This document shows positions 31,801-40,932 of a stretch of DNA of 64,000 bases, piece after piece. The stretch covers positions 434,001 through 498,000 of the forward strand of contig JAULSU010000002.1 in the NCBI GenBank assembly GCA_030512335.1, in the 5' to 3' direction. Below the pieces are notes generated by a model that had not been told where the DNA came from, searched no databases, and was given only the letters and a program-made list of their open reading frames with translations. Both the position numbers and the translations under genes were made by a program. Position 1 is the first letter of the stretch. Each line of letters starts with the position of its first letter. This DNA comes from Immersiella caudata. Its lineage: Eukaryota > Ascomycota > Sordariomycetes > Sordariales > Lasiosphaeriaceae.

Positions 31801-33283
31801 GGGCTACCGCAGTTCCTGCCGACACGTGCGGCGTCAGCGGCGGCGAACCTGGATTCACTCTCGCTTGGGGTTGCATTTCAGCTCGGGGCTTCGGATGTCT
31901 TTGCATTTAGCAAGAGCAGCGAGGAAGTCACGGTTTGTGAGCTTGCCATGGCGCAGGTGAGTTTGTTTGGGCGGTGTGGCTGCGTGGCAAATCGTACTGA
32001 CCCGAGCACTCAGGAAACGCAAGGTATCGATTCTGCATCAGTACCCGCATCAGGGATGCTCGGCATGCGAAAGCTCATCCGCAGAATGAAGTCCAACATC
32101 GGCAGAGGAAAAGGCACGGGCGACTCCGGGAATTCCGAGTTCACAGTCGACATTGCCAATCCCCGGCTCTGGAGCAGAGACCCTCTCAAACCTTCAGTGC
32201 CCGCTTCACTTCTCCCACCCAACTTCATCACGTCCCCGGAAGTCAACTTGACGGCCGAGCTCCGTTGGATAGAGCTCGCGATAGCGGAGCAGATGCACCA
32301 GGCCCTCGCAGTGCCCTCTCTAGCGGGAGCTGTGCGGGTCGACGGCATTGTTTGTGCGCTGCCGGATTTTCTTGTTGACCCTCTTTACTGGCCGTTGATG
32401 TCTAGCTTTCTAGCCGATTGTTCGTTGTTTCAACATTCCAAGGTCATCCCGCATTCTTTTGCGGTTATGCAGTACTTTCTCGACATTGGAGAACTCACCC
32501 TCCCGCCCTCGCAACCCGGCAATCCGGTTTCTCACAATGTGCTGGTGTTGAACTGCGGGGATTGGATCGTCGAGTGCACTTCATATGCCTTGCAGGTTGT
32601 GTCGCCATATTTGGTCGAGGTGGTGGAATCCGACCCGACGTACATGGCGGAGGTGGCCAGGTAGGTTCTCATTGTCTATGCCAGGGGGTGGTCCTTGCCT
32701 GCTAACATCCAAAAACAGCCTCACGCATGTCCAATCGACCTTTTCTCAGCTTATCAACCAAAAGGTCAAGCTGATGAACGACCAGTTCAAGCAGAAAATG
32801 GACCATGTCGCCACCGCCTCCATCGTCGAGTCCTGTGTCCGCCAGTTCAGCGAGAAGATCCTCCCCGACTTTGACAACGATGGTCGGCACTGGACGGTAG
32901 AGTACGAAATGCCGCGTGATTTTGCTGCCAGGCACGGACGGTTCGAAATCGACGACGACCAGACTCTTGCATGCTTCAACCCTTCGCTCAACATGATACA
33001 GAAAATGGTCATGTGTGCGGTGGGCAGGACTCGCAAGTTTCATCACCTGTCGCCTTGGGTTAGTTGCTGCAACCGAAGACGTGGTACGGACCTGCTAACA
33101 TAATTACAGTATCTGCTACTAGCCGGATCATACTCAAAGTCTAAGTTTCTAAGAGCCGAGATTCAGAGGACTGCGATGAAAGCGAGTTGGATGTATAACC
33201 TGCAACCGCCTACTCTGCTCTACTCGGCGGAGGCTGAGAACCTTGCGGCTCTTGGCGCGTTGTCACATGCGAGGGGCTGCTGA
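28873..33283 (+). CDS. STAND-N / TPR-like / Hsp70-like fusion protein
   Basis: Six exons: 28873-28929, 29003-29409, 29466-31956, 32014-32660, 32719-33058 and 33110-33283. They sum to 4116 nt, exactly in frame (1371 aa), with introns of 51-73 nt. The N-terminus MDPLSIAASAASLAGAVTS and the helical region to about residue 200 fit the fungal N-terminal domain of STAND proteins. Residues about 328-480 form TPR-like helical hairpins (LAYSNFLAQDYSKAEQYLRMA, ISLAHLQEDRFEDAYKVCKTAL). Residues about 480-940 are Pro/Ser-rich and probably disordered. From about 950 the sequence follows the order of an Hsp70 ATPase domain: LGVAFQLGASDVFAFS, VIPHSFAVMQYFL, NVLVLNCGDWIVECTSYAL, and YLLLAGSYSKSKFLRAEIQR near the end. 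The phosphate-binding loops are degenerate (CGDW instead of GGGT, AGSYS instead of GG-G), suggesting a non-catalytic actin/Hsp70 fold. The Hsp70 assignment is an inference from motif order. Confidence 0.72.
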
Positions 33284-33389
33284 TAGATAAGAAAGATAGA
33301 TAGATAGCTCATAGAGCCTGGGAAGCAGGCGAAAGGATTTCCGCACTCCTTGGCGGTGATGCCTATGACACGGCGTTCGAACACGGGGC

Positions 33390-33459
33390 CTTGGTGTTTG
33401 CGTTTTTGATACGTTGCGATTATTTGTGGCTTGTAGCCATAAATCCAAAATCCAAAGCC
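33390..33459. repeat. Dispersed repeat, copy 2
   Basis: Matches 26159-26233 (see that entry); flanking sequences do not match, so the shared unit is only about 70 bases. Confidence 0.55.
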
Positions 33460-33773
33460 TATGAAAATAATGCACCTTGTTGGCACCTTGCTGTAACCAT
33501 ATGAATCCAGCTGCGAGGTGGCTAGCCACTTGCCTGGGAAACACAAGAGGTTCTGTACTGATAGTAAACTAACCGTCAAAACCTTCCTACACGTTACAGA
33601 ACCGCAACGCCAGCTTTGACACAAGTCGCCCTCGCCGTATCTCCTATATCTTGTCAACCCCCTTATCCGCCATCTTAAGTGACATCCCCTCATACAGGAA
33701 AGTCTTCTACATATATATAGCTTGCCCTTTTTACTAGACTTGATGTCATTAAACACCTCATCCATTATCGCTA

Positions 33774-33885
33774 GTGACGTTATAAGGCTTAGTAATGAAA
33801 GATTGATTAGATTCACAGGGCTTATTATCCTTTTTTCTCATCCAGTCCGTGTGTACAGATTACAGCGACATCATAAGACTTAGTA
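33774..33885. repeat. Imperfect 21-bp direct duplication
   Basis: 33774-33794 and 33865-33885 match at 17 of 21 bases. All four differences are C/T or G/A transitions. Confidence 0.5.
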
Positions 33886-34190
33886 GGGCGTGAGAAATGC
33901 GTTTGACCGCTCTTATGGGTCTCCTAAGAGCCCTGTTTTGTGACATACAGAATAAACTTCGCGTCCCTTTTCTTTTATAAAAAAGAACAGGTCTATATAG
34001 TTGTCCTGTTTAACATCCTAAATATACAAGGTCTTGAAAGCCTCTCGAAACTTGTGAAAATACTCCTCCCTTTCGTTTTGTCATGACGCTCGCGTGCCAA
34101 CCGGCGAGCCAGGTTCTCAGCATGGAATCAGTGATGGTTGAGGCAGGTATTGGTGTTGCACCACTCGACGCCGAAGCTGTCGAGATCGTC

Positions 34191-35432
34191 TCAGATGCCA
34201 TACGACTCGGGATCTAGGGCGGTAATCCAGCCATCACATGTGGGTTTCAATGACTCCTTCCCGGAAGCCTTCTTCCCATGACACTCACGACACGACGTCA
34301 GCGAAACCATCTTGGTATACTGTATTGAGAAGCAGTCATTGGAGTCTGAGCATTTTCGAACAGTGTATATCTCCCCCGTGTGCATATGATCCCAAGACTG
34401 CTCGCCATCTCTTCCGTGCCATTCGGCGCTCTTGAGGCTCGGAGCCCGCTGAACCCAATTGTCTGGTGCCGCCGCATCGGAAGACTAGTGGCGGCTGCAG
34501 GTAAAATCCGGGTCTCTCGCAACCCCCCCCTTGGAAACTCTGCATCTTGACCGCCAGCACCACCGGAGGAGTCGATACAGGTGCAGAAGTTGTGATCGAA
34601 GGCTCGAAGTTCTAGGGGGGTTGCTTTCCCCGAGGTCGTATGAGAAGGGCATCTCCGCCGCTCTCCTGAACCCGGCCCACGGCGTGGCAAATATCATCTT
34701 CTTTAAGGCAACCGCTCAGCCCGGCGTTTGGGACTTGCAAGTGGACAGACCACCGAATGTGGATGCAGGCGCTCCGTAGACGGCTCCATCAACCCGGCGG
34801 CCCTTGTTGGGTACGATAATCGAGAATGACTGCGGAAGGGCTTTTCTTGTTGTGGCACCATGATGTGGGGACGTCGGGACGCAGATGGAAACGATGATGG
34901 CAGGCGTCGTAGAAGCGTTGGTCTGGGCGCAAGGCTTCAACGTCGGCCCAGATTGTGACGGCGTAGTCGCACGCGCGGACGGCTCCCTCGCGGCCGATGC
35001 ATATACGTGATGTAGTGGGAACAAGAGTCCGCTGGTGGTGGAAAAGAGCGAGGAGGAGTGTTTTAGCTTTGCAGCCAGAGCAATACAATTTCTTATTGGT
35101 TACTTTGTTTCGAGGTGTTCCTTCGCGGCATGTCTTGCAATACATGTCTTGCAATACATGTCCTTCTGCAACAGCGAGCAGAGGGCAGGCCTCAGATACG
35201 GTTGCATCTTCTCCCTCTTCTATGGTGTTCCGGGATGTGGTCGGCCCGTGACGGGCCAGTTCTTGTTCGAGTCGTCGTGGAGGCTGCGGAATTCGCGGTC
35301 GGAGAACAGGCGCATGAAGGTGCGGCTGGTGCGTCGGAGACAGAACAACGAGACAGGATCCGCCGAGCGCATGATTCGCAGTAGGATGTCGTCGGAGAGG
35401 CTACACAACGCGTTCGTGCCGTTTTGTTGCAT
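34191..35432 (-). pseudogene. F-box protein pseudogene
   Basis: From the ATG at 35432 the frame opens with an F-box: CSLSDDILLRIMRSADPVSLFCLRRTSRTFMRLF. The product of intact relatives continues with a four-Cys motif and a Cys/His-rich body. These are visible here in pieces: YCKTC...YCSGC (about 35060-35145), CIGREGAVRACDYAVTIW, FDHNFCTCID (about 34580) and a C-terminal GWITALDPESYGI ending near 34191. The pieces lie in different frames. Lesions that can be placed are an in-frame TAG at 35220-35222, a 14-bp tandem duplication at 35131-35158 that shifts the frame, and a TGA at 34789-34791. The gene order matches a single ancestral F-box gene. The product is not functional as read. Confidence 0.7.
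35131..35158. repeat. 14-bp perfect tandem duplication
   Basis: TGTCTTGCAATACA is present twice in direct tandem (35131-35144, 35145-35158) inside the F-box pseudogene. With one copy, the frame across this point is continuous into YCKTCRE. Confidence 0.9.
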
Positions 35433-35492
35433 TGGCGCGGTAAGAGGGTGACGCCTCGGGGGTTCGAGGGCGGTCACCTTGGCGGCGGACAA

Positions 35493-35894
35493 CGAGACTG
35501 CGAAAACTGGTGTTAGCTTGGTGATAATTGAGGATCGGGGGAATGTTCTCTTTTTGTATTCTTTCGGCAGCCCGCCGTGTTTTTCGAGGAGAGCTAACTT
35601 TCAGGGCCGGTATTCTTTGGCTTTTGTGCTTGCGGAAAGCTGGTTGAGTAGGAGAAAAGCCTTCTGGGTTCCAAGTCTCCGAAAGCGAAACCTTCCAGTC
35701 ACCAGCCCCTGTCAGGCCGCAGAACAGTGCACTCTCCACGCACACAGTGGGTCCGACTCGCCATGCGTTCCTTCCTCGCCTTCCAACGAAAGCAACAGCC
35801 CGTCAGATCATCTCTGCAACGTTTGAGCACCTTTTGCAATGCGAAATTTGGTACCTAATAGTACATTTGCTCTCTCTTCTATCCAGCCATCAAC
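35493..35894. other. Intergenic, no gene seen
   Basis: About 400 bases between the F-box pseudogene start and the 3' end of the alpha/beta hydrolase gene. Open frames on both strands (35401-35745, 35479-35826) have no features. Confidence 0.35.
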
Positions 35895-37019
35895 CTACGT
35901 CCAATTCTTGTGCTCAACTGTCCACTTGTCCGACACCAAACTCCCGGCGGAGTTGGCATCCAGAAGAATGGCTTTGGCCTTGGCATCGCCCCTCCATTGC
36001 CATTGCAGATAATTAACAACCGCCTTTCCGAACTTTCCACCGTTGGTAGCCGAGTACGTGCCGCCGTGCCCGGTGTCCAAGTTGGCCTTGTACACAGGGA
36101 GACCAGCGTTGAGCAGCTTGTAGTCCTTCTCGGCCTGTTTTTTTGTCGTTGTTAGCCCCCTGGATCACCGACTGATTCAGCATTAGAGAAATGAACTCAC
36201 GTTCGGATACCCCATATCCGTCTTCCCACCGATAAAGTAGGCAACCGGCACGTTGATCTCCTGCAAGAGATAGCGCCGCTCATCCTGGAAGATGGCAATG
36301 TTCAGCATGACGATCCGCTTCACGCGCTCGTCGTGGTACGCCGTCGACATGGCCTCCAACCCTCCGCAGCTCTGTCCCATGGTCGTGATCGCCGTCGTGT
36401 TGACGTTTCCGTACTTGGACGCCTTTCCGGAGTATCCCCAGTCGACGCCATCGCGGTGGTTTTGCACGGTGGTCTGCGACTGGCCGATGCCGCCTTGCCG
36501 ACCCACGGCGGCGATGACATAGCCATGGCTGGCGACTTCGATGAGGAAGTTCTTGAAAGAGTTGGGGTCTGTGCCGCATCCGCCGTTGCCCCAGGTGATC
36601 AGAGGCAACGAGACATTGTTCGGCGGCGGGACCTTGGGCGCGAAGATGGTGTGTTTCGGCAGAGCCGGGTCGAGGAATGCCTGAGCGGGGTACGGGCCGG
36701 AGCCGGAGGTGGCTTGGCCGGCGCCGCGGGGGGCTTCGGAGGTGGAACCGCCGGGGTTGCCGGCGCGGGCGAGGTAAGTACCGAGATCGCCAAGACTGAT
36801 GCAGAAGATGCCGCCTGCGATAGTGTCGTCGCCAGTCTTGGGGAAGTTCCCAGGGCGCGGGACGAAGGTGCCAGTTTGACGGATGGCGATGCCGACGGCG
36901 CTGTTGCTGTTAGCATTGGGGGCTTCAAGAAGCGGGCAGGGCGCTGGTCTTGCCTCGCGGCCACGAAAGCCTTCAGGTAGGACGAAACAGGCGCCATCTT
37001 GGATGCAAAACAGAAACAA
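35895..37019 (-). CDS. Alpha/beta hydrolase (dienelactone/cutinase-like fold)
   Basis: Two exons: about 37019-36201 and 36134-35895, joined in phase 0 over a 66-nt intron (GTGAGT, AACAG). Core motifs are LPLITWGNGGCG (oxyanion-hole strand), LIEVASHGYVIAAVGRQGG, the nucleophile elbow TTMGQSCGGLEAMS, the acid residue in YFIGGKTDMGYPN and the catalytic His in LDTGHGGTYSATNGG. The C-terminal DANSAGSLVSDKWTVEHKNW closes the fold. The upstream frame has no ATG near 37019. A likely first exon starting MVSVC or MAPVSS is in another frame, so the true start is uncertain (an intron or a frameshift near 36960-37010). The substrate is unknown. Relatives are often secreted, but a signal peptide is not clearly visible here. 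Confidence 0.72.
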
Positions 37020-37389
37020 ACGGAGACCAACGCTGAAGTTTCAGGAAGTGATGCCAGAAGGGTTCTTTTCGCCTCTATTTATTCGATCTTGGCCATTTTC
37101 CCTCCCTCCCTCCCTCCGTCGCCATTTCTGGCAAGTGCCTCGTCACCTCCGCATACGGGAGATCTAGATTGCGATCTGAGGGACCGGGGCTCCGGGGCCG
37201 CCATCGAAACAACGTCGTCGTAGGCGCTCGTATCGATCTCGACGAAACAAACCCAACGAGAGGGCTTCGGCATACACCCCGGCTTCCGGGATCGTCATGC
37301 GGCAGTTGACATCGGCAAACCTACCGGGGACGGTTGGCGGCTGTCCGGGTTATTTGCTCTCGCTAATCGGGGCATAACGCTACCTGTCA
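37020..37389. other. Intergenic, no gene seen
   Basis: About 370 bases upstream of the hydrolase gene; CCCTCC-rich pyrimidine tract at about 37099-37118 and no gene. Confidence 0.35.
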
Positions 37390-38068
37390 GGGGAACCGGT
37401 TCGTCGGTAGAATATAACGAAAATCTTGGAAATTGGGGTCGCGCATCCACAATTCTTCCGTCGACCCAAGCGAGGTCTCAGTGGTGTTGAACAGACTGCT
37501 GGGTACTGAAAACTCATATAACTGACGTAGCTCTCGATAGCACCTCAAAGAGGCTCCCCTCGACTGGTGGACCGTCATGATCATCGATGTTGTCAAACGT
37601 GCAGGAACTCTCCGTAGCTACACCGACGGCGGGAGTCAAGGGTGCCCGATGTGGACACAGGTCGAAGAAAAAGAGGCCAACCTCCCTATGGAAAACGCGT
37701 CTGCTTTACCAGCGCAGGGCTTGGAAAGTCGGGTCGATCTGCAGGATATCAGATTCAGCGTCCTCATCCGAAAGAATGACTTGGAGTATGTTATCATCGA
37801 GGGACCCCAGGCCGGAGACTTGGGCACGAGTGCCGATGTCGTGCAGATAGTCCATCGCGAGGTCTGGCCGACTTGTTGATTCGCTGGGCCAGCCATTGTT
37901 TTTGTCCGACATAAAATAGATTCTATCCGTCGGCGGAATTTGCCGCGACTTTTCGTCTGGGTCGGATTGGTTGATGCAAATTTGGTCTATCCAGAGGAAT
38001 ACCGGTCGGTCTACTCGCTGAATCGCTCGAAGCGCCATATTGAGGCTCGAAGTGAAAGCATCTCCTCA
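37390..38068 (-). pseudogene. HET-domain relic
   Basis: The minus frame from about 38068 reads GDAFTSSLNMALRAIQ, then FLWIDQICINQSDPDEKSRQI, the core HET motif. It continues with DRIYFMSD, LAMDYLHDIG and TFQALRW, where it stops (37706), just before the expected RPWFxRxWxxQE block. An in-frame TGA lies immediately upstream of GDAF, so the domain's beginning is also cut. Weakly HET-like pieces continue down to about 37390 in other frames (GSLFEVLSRA). Both ends broken means a dead copy. Confidence 0.6.
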
Positions 38069-38969
38069 CTCGAGCACTCAAAATGAGCCACCAGTACTAT
38101 CACTCGCCTCCTCCTCCTCCTCCTCCTCCTCCTCCTCCTCCTCCTCCTCCTCCTCCTCCTCCTCCTCCTCGTACTCTTCAACTTCAAATTTCTTCAAGCT
38201 CCTCACTATCATCAGAACCCTCCGGACTTGAGCCGCCATGCACCACAGTGGTGTCAAACTGCGATTCGGGTCTAATATCGGTCTCAAATTGACTGATCAT
38301 TTCGAACCCGTGACCGCTGCCATTCAGTACATCCGACAACTGGTAGCAAGCGAAGTAGAAAGTCGTCCTGGCAAGATTGCAGGCCGCGCTCTCGTATCGG
38401 TAATAAAGCCCCTGGAGCGTCTGCCACACAAACCTGTCAGCAACTGCCACTGGAGAGACAAGGACTACCAACTTACCAGCAAGCAGTAATCACAGAAAGC
38501 TGATCGAGACAGAAACACTGGTCGAAATATATGGGGGCCTGTCCGAGTCTGGACCGGGATCGTGGCCGGGGGCCGGGGCCGACATGGCGACTTGGGCGAA
38601 TGCCCAGAAGCAGAGCAAGAGGTATGCAAACAACATGTTTGCGAAATGGGCAGCGGGGATGGGGTGTTGTCTTTAATGACGAAGGCGATTGTGCAAGGCT
38701 GGGTTCTCGAGTAAAGACGGCGAAACGATAAAGACTCTCAGCTTACGATGTGATGAAGCCTGAGGGATCATGAAGTTCTCCAAGCTGCACGAAGATTTTT
38801 CCAGAACCAGACGGGGTCTTCTCCGTCCACTGCTCCTTTCTTCATGTCTGGAGGTCTCAAGAGTGTATCACACACACCGTACGGTCCATTCTCATACACC
38901 AACGAGCCATCCAATGTCGAATGCAAACAGGAATGATCGACAGATGCGTATTCTCTTAACGAATAGTCT
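38069..38969. other. Intergenic with a long trinucleotide repeat
   Basis: About 900 bases. Apart from the (CCT)n tract, there is a 95-codon minus frame at 38184-38471 (RTTFYFACYQLSDVLNG) that reads somewhat protein-like but matches nothing I know. It could be part of the HET relic's upstream sequence. Confidence 0.35.
38107..38170. repeat. (CCT)n microsatellite, about 21 units
   Basis: An uninterrupted CCT/TCC run of 64 bases. It generates artificial poly-Pro, poly-Ser and poly-Glu open frames. Confidence 0.95.
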
Positions 38970-40700
38970 CTACAAAAGAGGAACTGCGCGGGGCGGAGCT
39001 GTGGCCTCGTAGGCAGCCATGAACTGCAACAAGATGTCTTCCCTGTGTGCTTGTGCAACCATGCAGAGGCCGAAGGGGCGACCGTTGTATCTGAGCTGTC
39101 CGAGCGGGACCGTGGCGATGGGGTAGCCCGATGCTGCAGCGTGGATGCAGAGCGATGAGTCTGCAGGCGCCGCGATGATGTTGACGCCCTCTCCATCGAA
39201 CACGCGGCCGAGGATTTGTCGCGCCACCGACCGGAGCCCCCTTTTCAGGGCGGATATGTTGTCTTCTGTGTCGTCGTTGTCCCTCGCTTTGATCAGGTCG
39301 CCTTGCTCGGGGAACTCTGCGTACAAAGCACGTCAGCCAAGATCTCGTTAAACGTGGATGGAGGTGGGAGCGGTAATGGCGGCCCTAAACATACCCGAAG
39401 GGAGACATTTGTCCTTGTGTTCTTCGTTGAACTTGACAATGTCATCAAGCGATTTCACGGGACACTCATCGAATGCCTGCAAAAAGCGCGGAATGCAGAG
39501 GTTCTTGAAGTCCCAAACTAGCGAAGGATGGTTAGACTTGGGGTGGTTCTCCCGTGAGATGCAGATTACACTCACAGGCGATGGGCATGATAGCGTGTTC
39601 GCCGTCGACCGTCAACGCCGAGATGCCCCCAAGTTCAACTGGGAACTTGACCGCGCAGCCCTTTTCCTTCAACCTCGCAATGGCGCCTTGGTATTCTTCT
39701 CTCTTCACTCGAATTAGGGCTGCATCTTCTTTAGAGAACGGGATGACGTACCATTTGTTCTGCAGTCCCCTCATGCTGCTGACACATGGCCCCTGCCATG
39801 CGCCATGCCGACGGGTCAAGAAAGGCAACGGACAGCCCCTCCCAGCTTGCTGAATCCTGATCAGGGCGACCAAGAGAGCGTCCCAGCAGAATCTTAGCCA
39901 TGGCTAGCACATCTGCAGCGCACTTTGCCATGGGGCCCGGGCTGTCGTAGAAATCGGTCAAGCTGTAGAGGCCGGTTGTATCCTGGACCCCGACCGTGGG
40001 CTTCAGGGCATACAAAGCCGCCCGCGAGGCCGGAGTGACGATGGAGCCGATCGTTTCTGTCCCCATGGCCAGGGGACTGAATCCCGCCGCCACAGCAACT
40101 GCAGACCCAGTAGACGAACCACCTGGTGCCTGTGAGCAAACGTCAGCCAATGACTCCCACACATCGTGCCTCTGACCCGGTACCTACCGAATGCCCAAGC
40201 AAAGTCTCATCCTGTACCATCGGCCCCGTATAAGGTGATACCGTCTGCCCGCCCACAGGCGACCACCCAGGAGAAATCATGGCCATCTTCATCCCCGCAA
40301 ATTCCGTCATGTTGGTCTTCCCCAAAATGAGCAGTCCGGCATCGAGGAGCCTCTGCACAATGGCCGAGTTCACCGTCGCCTTGGCACCCACTAGCGCCAA
40401 TGAACCGGCCGTGGTTCCCATTCCTAGATTGGGGGCCGTGATGAAATTGTCCTTGAGGACGATGGGGATTCCGTGCAAAGAGCTCCGCGGCTTTCCTTGC
40501 AGCCGTTCTGCGTCTAGGGACGCTGCAGCGTGGAGAAGTTTTTTGCGTGGGGCGAGGGAGATGAAGGAATGCAGTTTGGCCTCATGGCGCTCGATTTGCT
40601 GCAGGTATTCCTCCACGATCTGGACCGATGAGAGTTTATTTTGGCGGAGGAGCCGTTGCAGGTCGACAGCATTTGTGGCGAGGACGTCGAATGAAGCCAT
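38970..40700 (-). CDS. Amidase (amidase-signature family)
   Basis: Five exons: 40700-40188, 40129-39752, 39702-39576, 39517-39395 and 39316-38970 (1488 nt, 495 aa, in frame), with introns of 49-78 nt. The amidase-signature catalytic triad is visible: the Lys in LHGIPIVLKDNF (about residue 82), the cis-Ser and nucleophile Ser in PGGSSTGSAVAVAAGF, and the flanking MGTETIGSIVTPAS. A conserved ALYALKPTVG, DSPGPMAKCAADVL and late PLGQLRYNGRPFGLCMVA are also present. The third intron (39751-39703) is placed so that GTAEQM joins REEYQGAIARL. Family members hydrolyse amides to acid plus ammonia. Yeast Amd2-like and fungal relatives are mostly uncharacterised, so the substrate is open. There is no signal peptide. 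Confidence 0.88.
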
Positions 40701-40932
40701 GGCGCGTCAAGTGCTGTGTGTTGGGTGAGGTTGAAGCGAGAACGATGCAAGTTGGAAAACTTGGAATGTTTGACGAAAGAGATGGATTTCATACAATGTG
40801 AACTGACCTGCCGGAACGGGCCTATGAGGGGTGGCGACCACCCAACCGTCCCGCGCACGTGATGATCGGTGCCGTTACTCTGACTCCTATGCAGGTTGTT
40901 CCGACTCCTCAACAGTAATTAAGGTGCTCTTC

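Larger units (their letters stand above)
33284..34190. other. Repeat-rich, AT-richer intergenic region
   Basis: About 900 bases. It includes short GATA repeats at about 33290-33307, the second copy of the dispersed repeat (33390-33459) and an internal duplication at 33774/33865. The 198-codon minus frame here (33220-33816) shows no protein-like features. The composition and repeats suggest transposon debris. Confidence 0.45.

Noticed and set aside
38083..38292. Poly-Pro open frame (and poly-Ser, poly-Glu in other frames)
   Set aside because: Produced entirely by the (CCT)n microsatellite.
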